64,000 nt of DNA from Candidatus Defluviicoccus seviourii (GTDB lineage Bacteria; Pseudomonadota; Alphaproteobacteria; Rhodospirillales; Defluviicoccaceae), in NCBI GenBank assembly GCA_900609035.2, contig UXAT02000009.1, forward strand, positions 1 through 64,000. Reading direction: 5' to 3'. Of the stretch, positions 39,640 through 48,072 are shown in pieces. Positions within the stretch are counted from its first letter, which is position 1, and each line of letters begins with the position of its first letter. Made by a program: the position numbers and the translations under genes. The notes beneath the pieces were generated by a model that worked only from the letters and a program-made list of their open reading frames with translations, did no database searches and was not told the DNA's origin.

Positions 39640-41112
39640 CTAACCGACACTGCCTTCGAGGCTGATGCCAACCAGCTTCTGCGCCTCGACGGCGAACTCC
39701 ATCGGCAATTGCTGCAAAACATCGCGGCAGAAGCCGTTGACGACCAGCGCCACCGCATCTTCGAGCGTTAAGCCCCGCTGGCGGCAGTAGAACAGCTGGT
39801 CATCGCTAATGCGTGACGTCGTCGCCTCGTGCTCGACGACCGCTGAGCGATTGTGGCTCTCGATGTAGGGTACGGTGTGAGCGCCGCAGGTGGAGCCGAT
39901 CAGGAGCGAGTCACACTGGGTGTGGTTACGCGCCCCTTCGGCGCGGGCCGCCACACGGACCAGACCGCGATAGGTCTGCTGGCCGTGGCCGGCCGAGATG
40001 CCCTTGGAGATAATGCGCGAGCGGGTGTTGCGGCCCAAATGGATCATCTTGGTACCGGTATCGGCCTGCTGGTAATTGTTGGTAATGGCGATCGAATAGA
40101 ACTCGCCGACCGAATTGTCGCCCTGCAAAATGCAGCTCGGATACTTCCAGGTGATCGCAGAGCCGGTTTCAACCTGCGTCCACGAGATCTTCGAGTTGCG
40201 GCCGCGGCAGGCGCCGCGTTTGGTGACAAAGTTAAAGATGCCGCCGCGGCCCTGCTCATCGCCCGGATACCAGTTCTGCACCGTCGAATACTTGATCTCC
40301 GCATCGTCGAGCGCGACCAGCTCGACCACGGCTGCGTGCAGCTGGTTCTCATCGCGCATCGGTGCCGTGCAACCCTCAAGATAGCTGACGTAGGAGCCCC
40401 GATCGGCAATGATCAGCGTGCGCTCGAACTGGCCGGTCTTGGCGGCATTGATGCGGAAATAAGTCGAAAGTTCCATCGGACAGCGCACGCCGGGTGGAAC
40501 ATAGACAAACGAGCCATCGGTAAACACGGCCGAGTTCAGCGTCGCATGCTTGTTATCGGTGTAGGGTACGACGCTGCCCAGGTATTTGCGCACCAGCTCC
40601 GGGTGCTTCTGCACCGCTTCGGAGATCGGGCAGAAGATGACGCCGTATTCTTCCAGCTTCTTCTTGAAGGTGGTTGCGACCGAGACGCTGTCAAACACCG
40701 CATCGACCGCCACACCGGCCAGGATCTGCTGCTCGTGCAAGGGGATGCCGAGCTTGTCGTAGGTCCGCTTGATCTCCGGATCGATGTCGTCAAGGCTCTC
40801 CAACTTCGGCAGGTTCTTCGGCGCCGAATAGTAATACGCATCCTGATAGTCGAGCGGCGGGAACGAGACCTTGGCCCAAGTTGGCTCCGGCATCGTCAGC
40901 CAATGGCGATAGGCCTTGAGCCGCCAGCTGAGCAGCCACTCCGGCTCGTCCTTGCGGGCCGAGATGAAGCGAACGATCTCCTCGCTCAAGCCCTTGGGCG
41001 CGGTGTCGGCCTCGATGTCGGTGACGAAGCCGTACTTGTAGCTCTGGCCGACAAGCTCGTTCAGCACATCGGTTCCGCCAGCACCTGGAGCCGCCATCGG
41101 AGTATCCTTCAC
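39640..41112 (-). CDS. sufB: SUF scaffold protein SufB
   Basis: SufB is the main scaffold for new iron-sulphur clusters. Clear marks are [58 protein letters not shown] (about 240-260) and [19 protein letters not shown]. The C-terminal [18 protein letters not shown] and [20 protein letters not shown] follow. Length is 490 residues, as expected. It overlaps the regulator gene upstream by four bases (ATGA) and precedes sufC by 46 bases. Confidence 0.94.
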   Translation of the reverse strand: MKDTPMAAPGAGGTDVLNELVGQSYKYGFVTDIEADTAPKGLSEEIVRFISARKDEPEWLLSWRLKAYRHWLTMPEPTWAKVSFPPLDYQDAYYYSAPKNLPKLESLDDIDPEIKRTYDKLGIPLHEQQILAGVAVDAVFDSVSVATTFKKKLEEYGVIFCPISEAVQKHPELVRKYLGSVVPYTDNKHATLNSAVFTDGSFVYVPPGVRCPMELSTYFRINAAKTGQFERTLIIADRGSYVSYLEGCTAPMRDENQLHAAVVELVALDDAEIKYSTVQNWYPGDEQGRGGIFNFVTKRGACRGRNSKISWTQVETGSAITWKYPSCILQGDNSVGEFYSIAITNNYQQADTGTKMIHLGRNTRSRIISKGISAGHGQQTYRGLVRVAARAEGARNHTQCDSLLIGSTCGAHTVPYIESHNRSAVVEHEATTSRISDDQLFYCRQRGLTLEDAVALVVNGFCRDVLQQLPMEFAVEAQKLVGISLEGSVG

Positions 41113-41594
41113 CGTGTTGCGCGTTCGCGCGCGTCATGCGCCGGATCATCGCTTGCAGGAACCGCGCCAGATTGCACCCAGGCCTGCGCGGACGGCCACA
41201 CAAGCTCCGCCAAGGAGACGGCGTTGAAGGCGCGCTGCACGCCTTCGTTGATCGCTTTCCAGCCGTGCTGGGTCGGGCACAGGACCTCGACCTCGCATGC
41301 ACCCGGCCCGCGCTCGATGCACTGGGTGAGCGCAATCGGCCCGTCGACGGCGCTCACGATCGCGCCGACCGGGATGTCGTGTGCCGGCCGGGCAAGCCGA
41401 TAGCCGCCGCGGGCGCCGCGCGAGGCGACCAGCAGGTCGGCCCGTGCCAGCGACGCCAGGAGCTTGCTGACGGTGGGCAGCGGCACTCCGGTCGAGGCCG
41501 CCAATTCCTGCGCGCTGTGCACGCGGTCGCCCGCGAGCGCAATCTGCGTCATCAGGGCGACGCCATAGTCGGCAAGGCGGCTCAAACGGATCAT
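41109..41594 (-). CDS. iscR: Rrf2/IscR-family iron-sulphur regulator of the suf operon
   Basis: The protein opens with the Rrf2 winged helix: [20 protein letters not shown], then [20 protein letters not shown] and [12 protein letters not shown]. Three Cys residues follow in the cluster-binding position ([20 protein letters not shown]), spaced C-x7-C-x5-C. E. coli IscR has C-x5-C-x5-C, so the loop is two residues longer. I chose ATG 41594, giving 161 residues; the start at 41609 is possible. As first gene of the operon it probably represses suf when iron-sulphur supply is adequate. Confidence 0.85.
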   Translation of the reverse strand: MIRLSRLADYGVALMTQIALAGDRVHSAQELAASTGVPLPTVSKLLASLARADLLVASRGARGGYRLARPAHDIPVGAIVSAVDGPIALTQCIERGPGACEVEVLCPTQHGWKAINEGVQRAFNAVSLAELVWPSAQAWVQSGAVPASDDPAHDARERATR

Positions 41595-41612
41595 CGATGC
41601 CAATCGCAATCC

Positions 41613-41661
41613 TGATCAAACTGGTCCGATATCTATCTAGCACACCGTTCGACGTTTGCAA
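41613..41661 (-). promoter_or_regulatory. Candidate suf promoter with Rrf2-type operator
   Basis: On the minus strand TTGCAA (41661-41656) lies 16 bases before TAGATA (41639-41634). Just downstream, TGATCA and TGGTCC (41613-41627) form an imperfect inverted repeat of kGAyCA half-sites three bases apart. The operator would overlap the start of transcription, 19 bases before the regulator's ATG. The motif match is by eye only. Confidence 0.4.
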
Positions 41662-41800
41662 CAGCGGAGATGGTGCAGTGCACAGCGATGGCGCCTCCCT
41701 GTCAGCTCCCCCCCCCCGGCGTTGCGAATGAGGGTTGCGCGACCGTCGGCGCCTGGCGTTAGATCACCCCGCCCTGGCGGCAACGGGAGGAGGGAGGACG

Positions 41801-42430
41801 ATGAAGTTCTATGACTGCGGGCCGGCGCCGAGTCCTAAGCGCGTGCGCATGTTCATTGCCGAGAAGGGCCTGAGCATTCCGGTCGTGGAGGTTGACCTGC
41901 GCTCAGGCGGCCAATTCAACGAGGCGTTCCGCAAGCTCAATCCGTGGTGCACCGTGCCTGTCCTCGAACTCGACGACGGCACCGCCATCAGCGAGGCGAT
42001 CGCCTGCTGCCGGTATCTCGAAGCCGCGTATCCGGAGCCGGCGCTGATGGGCCGCACAGCGCGCGAGCAGGGCGTGATTGCGATGTGGGAGCACCGCTGC
42101 GAGAGTGACGGCTTCCTTGCCGCCGGCGAGGCCTTTCGCAACCAGACCCCGGCCTTCAAGACCCGGGCGTTGCCGGGTGCGGACGATTTTCCGCAGATCC
42201 CGGCCCTGGTCGAGCGCGGCAAGGCGCGCGTGCAGAGCTTCTTCAAGTGGCTCGACGCGCGCTTGGGCGAAAGCGCGTTTGTTGCCGGACCGGAGTTCAC
42301 CGTCGCCGACATCACCGCGTTCATCAGCATCGAGTTCGCCGGCTGGCTCAAGCTCAAGCTGCCGGACGACCACACCCACGCCAAGCGTTGGTACGAGGCC
42401 GTCGCCAGCCGCCCCAGCGCGAAGGTGTGA
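41801..42430 (+). CDS. Glutathione S-transferase family protein
   Basis: The 209-residue protein has the N-terminal thioredoxin-like GST domain, with APSPKRVRMFIAEKG and NPWCTVPVLELDDGTAISEA (the cis-Pro and the glutathione-contacting E-A region). The helical domain shows FVAGPEFTVADITAFISIEF, the usual capping box near residues 165-184. GGAGG lies before ATG 41801, and the upstream extension to 41735 is not homologous. The substrate is unknown. It may protect against reactive electrophiles, and a glutathione reductase gene lies 4 kb away. Confidence 0.87.
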   Translation: MKFYDCGPAPSPKRVRMFIAEKGLSIPVVEVDLRSGGQFNEAFRKLNPWCTVPVLELDDGTAISEAIACCRYLEAAYPEPALMGRTAREQGVIAMWEHRCESDGFLAAGEAFRNQTPAFKTRALPGADDFPQIPALVERGKARVQSFFKWLDARLGESAFVAGPEFTVADITAFISIEFAGWLKLKLPDDHTHAKRWYEAVASRPSAKV

Positions 42431-42435
42431 ACGTC

Positions 42436-42491
42436 GTCCTTGACGGCGGGTCGCGTATAGGAATACTATCCTTGCGCCCGCCATCAAGGAC
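42436..42491. repeat. Long inverted repeat between GST and lysozyme genes
   Basis: GTCCTTGACGGCGGG (42436-42450) pairs with CCCGCCATCAAGGAC (42477-42491) at 14 of 15 positions. The 26-base loop contains a second small dyad (ATAG-gaata-CTAT). It begins 5 bases after the GST stop and ends 8 bases before the lysozyme start. It could be a terminator for the GST transcript or a mobile inverted repeat. It would also place a strong hairpin at the lysozyme ribosome site. Confidence 0.7.
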
Positions 42492-42499
42492 AGGACGTT

Positions 42500-43006
42500 A
42501 TGGCCCGCAACCTCGTGCCCGCCGTTGAGACTATCCGTGCCTTCGAAGGCCTCGCGGACGGCGACCCCCGAACGGCCAACCTCGATCCCTATCTCTGCCC
42601 TGCCGGCTACTGGACGATCGGCTGGGGGCATGTGGTGCGCGATGCCGAAGGCCGGATGCTGAAAGGCACGGCCGCGGCCGGCCGGGCGAAAGCGATCTAC
42701 CCTTCAGGGATCACGCTTGACGAAGCGCGCGTACTGCTCAATGACGACATTCGCGCACTTTTGCCGACACTGGAGGCGGCCATCACGGTGCCGGTGAACG
42801 ATAACCAGTTCTCCGCATTGACAAGTTTCGTCTTCAACATCGGCGTCGGCGCGTTCAAACGGGCCTCTCTCCTGCGCAAACTGAATGCCGGCGATTACGC
42901 GGCCGTACCGAAGGAGTTGATGCGCTGGGTCCGGGCTGGCGGCAAGGTGCTGGCCGGCCTCAAGCGCCGCCGCGAGGCCGAGGCCCGGCTCTGGCTGATG
43001 CCTTAG
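42500..43006 (+). CDS. Phage-type lysozyme (GH24 endolysin)
   Basis: The 168-residue enzyme would cleave peptidoglycan between MurNAc and GlcNAc. Residues about 11-45 carry the active site: Glu in IRAFEGL, then PYLCPAGYWTIGWGHVV. The T4 catalytic Asp position is a Cys, as in several prophage lysozymes, and the Thr of TIGWGH is kept. Between Glu and PYLC lies a longer loop (ADGDPRTANLD). NQFSALTSFVFNIGVGAF is also conserved. No signal peptide, holin or spanin gene is visible. It stands alone between a GST and lemA, flanked by repeats. Confidence 0.85.
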   Translation: MARNLVPAVETIRAFEGLADGDPRTANLDPYLCPAGYWTIGWGHVVRDAEGRMLKGTAAAGRAKAIYPSGITLDEARVLLNDDIRALLPTLEAAITVPVNDNQFSALTSFVFNIGVGAFKRASLLRKLNAGDYAAVPKELMRWVRAGGKVLAGLKRRREAEARLWLMP

Positions 43007-43083
43007 CTGCCGACCGGCTGCCGACCGGCTGACGACCCGCTGACGACCGGCTGACGACCGGCTGACGACCGGCTGACGACGGC
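43007..43083. repeat. Seven tandem 11-base repeats after the lysozyme gene
   Basis: Units of CTGACGACCGG (variant CTGCCGACCGG) run head to tail seven times from the base after the stop codon. Units 1 and 2 are the CTGCC form and units 3 to 7 the CTGAC form, with single changes in units 3 and 7. An 11-base period shifts the reading frame, so it is not a coding repeat. It is too short and lacks spacers for a CRISPR array. Confidence 0.9.
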
Positions 43084-43173
43084 CGGTCGCCCGGGCTTTG
43101 CATCGTGCCGCTGCGAATGATACTCCTCTGCGAAAAGAGGGGGCGGCCGGGGCGGGAGGAAGGAGCGGGCGGC

Positions 43174-43776
43174 ATGAGCGGCGGTGCAATCCTGATCGGC
43201 GCGATCGCGCTTGCGCTGGTCATCGGCTATCTCTGGTATGCGACGATCGTCGCCCGGCGCAACAAGGTCACCGAGGCGCTCGGCTCGATCGACGTCCATC
43301 TGCGCCAGCGCCACGAGCTGATCCCCAATGTCGTCCGCCTGGCCGGGCGCTTCATGGAGCACGAGCGCGGCCTGATGGAGGCGGTGACGCGCCTGCGCGT
43401 CCAGGCGGATCAGGCCCTGGGCGGCGGCGCAGGAGAACGCGGGCGCCTGTTCGAGGTCGAGAACGCGATCAGCCGCGAGGTCGGCCGCCTGCTGGTCGCG
43501 GTCGAGAACTACCCCGATCTCAAGTCCGACACCCAGATGCTGGAGGCGCAGCGCACCTGGACCGAGACCGAGGCCCAACTGACGGCAGCCCAGCGCTTCT
43601 ACAATGCCGCCGTCAACCAGCTGAACAACGCCGTGCAGATCTTCCCCGGTCCTGTGCTGGCCCGGCTTGCCGGCGTCGCGGCGATGCCATTCTTCAAGGC
43701 TGAGGCGGAAGCGAGGGTGGCGCCCGATGTGGACCGCATCTTGCCGTCTGCCGCTGATGCCGGCCTGAAGCGGTAG
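43174..43776 (+). CDS. lemA: LemA family protein
   Basis: The 200-residue protein has one N-terminal membrane segment (ILIGAIALALVIGYLWYATI). The LemA helical core follows, with VARRNKVTEALGSIDVHLRQ, RHELIPNVV, ENYPDLKSDTQMLEAQ and RFYNAAVNQLNNAVQIFPG. I chose ATG 43174 because GGAGGAAGGAG precedes it, and the first 23 residues of the longer frame are not homologous. LemA proteins are membrane-anchored with their helices outside the cytoplasm, and their function is poorly known. The next gene is the frequent LemA partner DUF3137. Confidence 0.9.
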   Translation: MSGGAILIGAIALALVIGYLWYATIVARRNKVTEALGSIDVHLRQRHELIPNVVRLAGRFMEHERGLMEAVTRLRVQADQALGGGAGERGRLFEVENAISREVGRLLVAVENYPDLKSDTQMLEAQRTWTETEAQLTAAQRFYNAAVNQLNNAVQIFPGPVLARLAGVAAMPFFKAEAEARVAPDVDRILPSAADAGLKR

Positions 43777-43782
43777 CGGCTG

Positions 43783-45096
43783 ATGGCGGCTGCGGCGCCG
43801 CTGGTGGTGGGATCGTCGCTGAGCCTGCAGCTGGAACGGCAGCGGGCACGCACGTGGCTCGGCATCCGCATCGCCGCCGCGTTCCCCGTGCTCGGCTGGC
43901 CGCTCGCGTTCCTGATCGGCGATGGCTCGGAAACCCGCGACAGCATCGGCGGCTTCCTGCTCATCGCCGGCATCATCGGCCTCGTTACCACCTGGGTCTT
44001 CTTACGCGACTGGCAGCGCGGCTTCGCCGGCAAGCTGCTTGATGTCGTTGCGGCCGAGCAGCCGGGGTTGGTCCACATCGATGGCCAACGCCAGGCGGCA
44101 GCGCGGGCGGCGTTGACCAGCGGAGACATCGATATCACAGCGTTCCAGGGTGTGGGGCTGATGGAGCCGTTCGCAACGGCGCAGGTCGAGCATGTGCTGA
44201 GCGGTCCGATCGGCCGGGTGCCGTTCCTCCTGACCGAGGTCCGGCTGGTCAACCAGGAAGGTTATCAAGTGTTCCGGGGCGCTCTCGCCAGCTTCGCCAC
44301 CGGTCGCGGCGGTGAGGCGATCACCGTGGTCGGACGTGACTGGGGGCTGATCGGCAATGCGGTCGCGCGCTTCGGCAGCACCATCGAGCGGGTCACGCTC
44401 GAAGACCCGACGTTCGAGGCGATCTTTGAGGCTTACGGCACCGACCAGGTCGAAGCGCGCGTCGTTCTCACAACCACCATGCTGGAGCGGCTGCGCGCGC
44501 TCGACACCCTGGCCCGCGGCCTCTCGTTCCGCTGCGCGTTCGCGGGCGGCCGGATCCTCTTGGCCTTTCCCGGCATGCGCTGGCGCCCTTCGTGGTGGCT
44601 TGTCGCCCGGCCGCTCGCCGGCTGGGTGACTGACTATCGGCAGTGGCTGGAGACTCTGATCCGGCTGCCGGCGCGCATCATTGAGGTTCTGGCGTTGGGC
44701 CCGGCCTCGCGCTCTGGCATGGCCTCGCCCGCCGGTCCGGCTCGGCTGCTGGCGGCGGCACCGGCACCAGTCAACGTCACCGCCGCGGCCGATGAGCCGT
44801 TCACCGGCGGCCTCAGCCGGATCGTCGCCGGTGTCGGCATGGCGCTGATCTACATCGCCTCTGGCACCCTGTTCGGCGGCCTCGCCGCCTTTTTCGGCTG
44901 GATGATCTTGCGCGAAGAAGGCTGGTCCGCCATCGTCGGCAATGCATTTATGCCGATGATCGCGCTCGGCCTCCTTTACGGCATCGGGGCTGTCGGCTTC
45001 GGGGCGATGCGACTGTTCACCTTTGTGCGGACGTGGCGGGGGCCGTTGCGCGGACTGCCGGCAAGCGGTTGGCCCGGTGCGAGGAGGCGAACGTGA
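43783..45096 (+). CDS. DUF3137-family membrane protein
   Basis: The 437-residue protein has membrane segments near residues 24-45 and 50-70 and two more near the C-terminus (about 345-375 and 385-410). The middle soluble part resembles DUF3137: LTEVRLVNQEGYQVFRGALA, VTLEDPTFEAIFEAYGTDQV, EARVVLTTTMLERLRAL and AFAGGRILLAF. This family often accompanies LemA. Its start lies 6 bases after the lemA stop and its end overlaps gmhA by four bases (GTGA), so the three genes form one operon. Function is unknown. Confidence 0.8.
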   Translation: MAAAAPLVVGSSLSLQLERQRARTWLGIRIAAAFPVLGWPLAFLIGDGSETRDSIGGFLLIAGIIGLVTTWVFLRDWQRGFAGKLLDVVAAEQPGLVHIDGQRQAAARAALTSGDIDITAFQGVGLMEPFATAQVEHVLSGPIGRVPFLLTEVRLVNQEGYQVFRGALASFATGRGGEAITVVGRDWGLIGNAVARFGSTIERVTLEDPTFEAIFEAYGTDQVEARVVLTTTMLERLRALDTLARGLSFRCAFAGGRILLAFPGMRWRPSWWLVARPLAGWVTDYRQWLETLIRLPARIIEVLALGPASRSGMASPAGPARLLAAAPAPVNVTAAADEPFTGGLSRIVAGVGMALIYIASGTLFGGLAAFFGWMILREEGWSAIVGNAFMPMIALGLLYGIGAVGFGAMRLFTFVRTWRGPLRGLPASGWPGARRRT

Positions 45097-45680
45097 GGAC
45101 AGTTGCCGATCTCTTCGCACGCGAGATGGACGAGCACCTTCGCCTTACTGAGGCTGTTGCGGCGGGCCAGGCGGACGCGTTTGCCGCCGCCGCCGGAGCC
45201 TGCGTCGAGCGCCTCGGCACCGGCGGTAAGCTGCTCCTGTTCGGCAACGGCGGCAGTGCTGCCGACGCGCAGCACCTGGCTGCCGAGCTGACCGTGCGCT
45301 TGGTTTCCGACCGGCGGCCGATACCGGCCCTTGCACTCACCGCCGATACGGCCGTGCTGACGGCGGCCGGCAACGACCTTGGCTTCCAGCAGATCTTTGC
45401 CCGCCAGATCGAAGCCCTTGGCCAGGCCGGTGACATCGCGCTCGCCATCAGCACCTCCGGGCGCAGCCCGAACGTGCTCGAAGGCCTCGCCGCCGCGCGA
45501 CCCAAGGGGTTGCTCACCATCGGCTTTTGCGGCGCGAACCCCTCGGATATGGCGGGTTTATGCGACCACCTGCTGGCCGTGCCGTCGGCGGTGACCGCAC
45601 GCGTCCAGGAGTTGCACATCGTGCTGGGGCACATGCTATGCAGCGCGATCGAGCAGGGGCTCGGCCTGGCGCCGGCGTGA
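45093..45680 (+). CDS. gmhA: Phosphoheptose isomerase-type SIS protein
   Basis: GmhA converts sedoheptulose 7-phosphate to D-glycero-manno-heptose 7-phosphate for lipopolysaccharide. The markers are LLLFGNGGSAADAQHLAAEL (about 48-67), LTADTAVLTAAGNDLGFQQI, ALAISTSGRSPNVLEGL and the C-terminal VQELHIVLGHMLCSAIEQ with Glu and His ligands. The start is GTG 45093, inside the end of the DUF3137 gene and preceded by GAGGAGG. Length is 195 residues, as expected. DiaA-type SIS proteins look similar, but the Q-H-L-A-A-E pattern favours GmhA. Confidence 0.86.
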   Translation: MRTVADLFAREMDEHLRLTEAVAAGQADAFAAAAGACVERLGTGGKLLLFGNGGSAADAQHLAAELTVRLVSDRRPIPALALTADTAVLTAAGNDLGFQQIFARQIEALGQAGDIALAISTSGRSPNVLEGLAAARPKGLLTIGFCGANPSDMAGLCDHLLAVPSAVTARVQELHIVLGHMLCSAIEQGLGLAPA

Positions 45681-45689
45681 GATGGATCT

Positions 45690-46505
45690 TCAGGAATTCT
45701 GCAGCCGGAACTCCGGTGGACGGCTCTGACGTGCCTGCTCGTAGTACGGCATCATCTTGGGCGCGATCGCGGCCAGTTCCTCGATCCGCGTCTCGGGGCT
45801 GGGATGCGTGCTGAGGAACTGCGGCGGCGCCTTGCCCTCGCTGACACGCGCCATCTTCCGCCACAAGGAGACGGCTGCGCGCGGGTCGTAGCCGGCCTTG
45901 GCGGCGAGCTCGATGCCGATCCGATCAGCCTCGCTCTCGGCGGTCCTGCTGTAGGGCAGTTCGATCGCGAGCGAGGCGGCCAGCGCTCCTGCAGCGCCTG
46001 CGGTCTGGCTGCCGGTGCCAAGCGCAAGCGCTGCGACCCCGAGCTGGGTTGCCAGCGCGACCGACATCTTTTCGGCCGTGTGCTTGGCAAGCGCATGCGC
46101 GATCTCGTGCCCCAGCACCTGCGCCAGCTCGTCGTCCGTAGGCTCGACCTGCAGCACCAGGCCGGTGTAGAGCGCCATCTTGCCACCGGCCATCGCCCAG
46201 GCGTTGACCGTCTTTGGATCGTCGAGGATCTTGATGCTCCAGTCCCAGCCTTCGGTGTCGGGGCGCATGCGCACGGCCTGAGCCACCAGCCGGCTGGCAA
46301 TGCGGTCGACCCGCGCCTTGAGCGCCCGATCATTGTCCAGCCGGCCGGCGCGGGCGTAAGGCGCGAGCTGGCTGCGGTAGGCTTCCTCCGACGCGCTGAT
46401 GGCCGTGCTCTCCGGCACGATCATCAACTGCGAGCGGCCGGTCGGGCTGGAGGCACACGCGCTCAGCAGCGCCAGCGCCATTGCGGCCCCGAAAAGATGT
46501 CTCAT
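45690..46505 (-). CDS. M48-family metalloprotease lipoprotein
   Basis: The 271-residue protein begins MRHLFGAAMALALLSACASS, a lipoprotein signal with lipobox LSAC. The zinc site is HEIAHALAKH (about 135), with the third ligand in ESEADRIGIELA (about 190). The family (BepA/LoiP-like) clears or remodels misassembled outer-membrane proteins in the periplasm. It is convergent with gmhA, whose stop lies 9 bases away. No TPR region is present, so it is nearer LoiP than BepA. Confidence 0.87.
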   Translation of the reverse strand: MRHLFGAAMALALLSACASSPTGRSQLMIVPESTAISASEEAYRSQLAPYARAGRLDNDRALKARVDRIASRLVAQAVRMRPDTEGWDWSIKILDDPKTVNAWAMAGGKMALYTGLVLQVEPTDDELAQVLGHEIAHALAKHTAEKMSVALATQLGVAALALGTGSQTAGAAGALAASLAIELPYSRTAESEADRIGIELAAKAGYDPRAAVSLWRKMARVSEGKAPPQFLSTHPSPETRIEELAAIAPKMMPYYEQARQSRPPEFRLQNS

Positions 46506-46627
46506 CGGTAATCCCCTCCCGTCCCTGCGGCGGCCGCTGTTGCTGGTTCCTGGCGGCAGCCGCCCGAACCCTTTAAGTATGCCAACCTGGCTCTGATCGC
46601 ACGAGCGGCCATGTGATGGAGAGGACC

Positions 46628-47995
46628 ATGACGGCTTTCGACTTCGATCTCTTTACCATCGGCGCCGGCTCGGGTGGCGTGCGGGCGAGCCGCGTTGCCG
46701 CCGCTCACGGGGCCCGCGTGGCAGTTGCCGAGAACCGTTATCTCGGCGGCACCTGCGTCAATGTCGGCTGCGTGCCGAAGAAGCTCCTGGTCTACGCTGC
46801 CCAGTACGCAGAAGCCTGGCGCGAGGCGCCTGCCTTCGGCTGGTCGGGTGGTACCCCTGCGTTCGACTGGCAACGGCTGATCGCCAACAAGAATGCCGAG
46901 ATCGAGCGCCTGAACCGCGTCTACCACGGCCTGTTGACGGATTCGGGCGTCACGATCATCGAGGGCCGGGCTCGGCTCATCGATGCGCATACGGTTGCGG
47001 TCGGCGACCGGCGGCTGACGGCCCACCATATTCTGATCGCGACCGGCGGCTGGCCGGTGGTGCCGTCGTTTCCCGGCGCCGCGCACGTGATCACTTCCAA
47101 CGAAGCCTTCTTCCTCGATCGCCTGCCTGAGCGGGTCGTCATTCTGGGCGGCGGCTATATTGCGGTCGAGTTTGCCGGCATCTTCCATGGCCTTGGCGCG
47201 CGCGTCACCCAGCTCTACCGCGGGCCCTTGTTCCTGCGCGGCTTCGATGATGACATCCGCCACACGCTCGCCGAGGAGATGATCCGCGCCGGCATCGATC
47301 TGCGTTTCCGCACCAATATCCGCGCGCTCGCACGGACTGCCGACGGCCTTGCCGTCACCCTGGACGATGGCAGCACGCTGCAGGTGGATGCGGTCATGGC
47401 GGCGACTGGCCGCGCGCCCCTGACCGCCGATCTCGGCCTGGAGACGGCTGGCGTAACGCTTGATGGCAATGGCGCGGTGGTGGTCGATGCCGATCAGCGG
47501 ACCTCGGTGGCGACCATTTATGCCGTCGGCGATTGCACGAACCGTCTCAACCTGACGCCGGTCGCGATTCGCGAAGGCCACGCCCTAGCGGACAGCCTGT
47601 TCGGGCCGAAGGCGGCGCGGGCTGATCACGAGGGCGTGCCGACGGCCGTCTTCAGCCAGCCGCCGGCAGCGACGGTTGGCCTCACCGAGGCGGCGGCGCG
47701 CGAGCGTTTCGCCGATGTCCGCGTCTTCCGCACGACCTTCCGGCCGATGAAGCAGCAGATGGCCGGCGGCCAAGGCCGGACGATGATGAAACTCGTCGTC
47801 GATGCCGCGACCGACCGTGTTGTCGGCGCCCACATGGTCGGTGCGGACGCGCCCGAGATCATCCAGGGGATTGCGATCGCGCTCAAGTGCGGGGCGACGA
47901 AGGCGGACTTCGACGCCACGGTCGGCATTCACCCGACTGCGGCCGAGGAGTTCGTCACCCTGCGGACGCCGGTCACAGCCAGTCCTGCCGCTTGA
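46628..47995 (+). CDS. gor: Glutathione-disulfide reductase
   Basis: Gor reduces oxidised glutathione with NADPH. FAD binding is seen in [19 protein letters not shown], the redox disulphide in [20 protein letters not shown] (about 40-60), the NADPH site in [20 protein letters not shown], and the C-terminal His-Glu in [16 protein letters not shown] chose ATG 46628, with GGAGAGG just upstream. Starts at 46613 and 46616 are less well placed. Length is 455 residues. Confidence 0.93.
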   Translation: MTAFDFDLFTIGAGSGGVRASRVAAAHGARVAVAENRYLGGTCVNVGCVPKKLLVYAAQYAEAWREAPAFGWSGGTPAFDWQRLIANKNAEIERLNRVYHGLLTDSGVTIIEGRARLIDAHTVAVGDRRLTAHHILIATGGWPVVPSFPGAAHVITSNEAFFLDRLPERVVILGGGYIAVEFAGIFHGLGARVTQLYRGPLFLRGFDDDIRHTLAEEMIRAGIDLRFRTNIRALARTADGLAVTLDDGSTLQVDAVMAATGRAPLTADLGLETAGVTLDGNGAVVVDADQRTSVATIYAVGDCTNRLNLTPVAIREGHALADSLFGPKAARADHEGVPTAVFSQPPAATVGLTEAAARERFADVRVFRTTFRPMKQQMAGGQGRTMMKLVVDAATDRVVGAHMVGADAPEIIQGIAIALKCGATKADFDATVGIHPTAAEEFVTLRTPVTASPAA

Positions 47996-48072
47996 GTTGG
48001 TTGCTCCCCTCCGCACGGCATGGTTTGCTAACTTGACGGGTGCGGGCGGGTCGCCGGGAGAGGATACGACGA

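Noticed and set aside
39853..41403. 516-codon open frame opposite sufB and the regulator gene
   Set aside because: Composition and lack of any family pattern fit a mirror frame of a well-supported operon.
41708..41717. Run of ten C as a phase-variable switch for the GST gene
   Set aside because: It lies over 80 bases before the start and outside any clear promoter pair. An assembly length error is equally likely.
43007..43083. Possible CRISPR array
   Set aside because: Units are 11 bases and head to tail with no spacers, and there are no cas genes.
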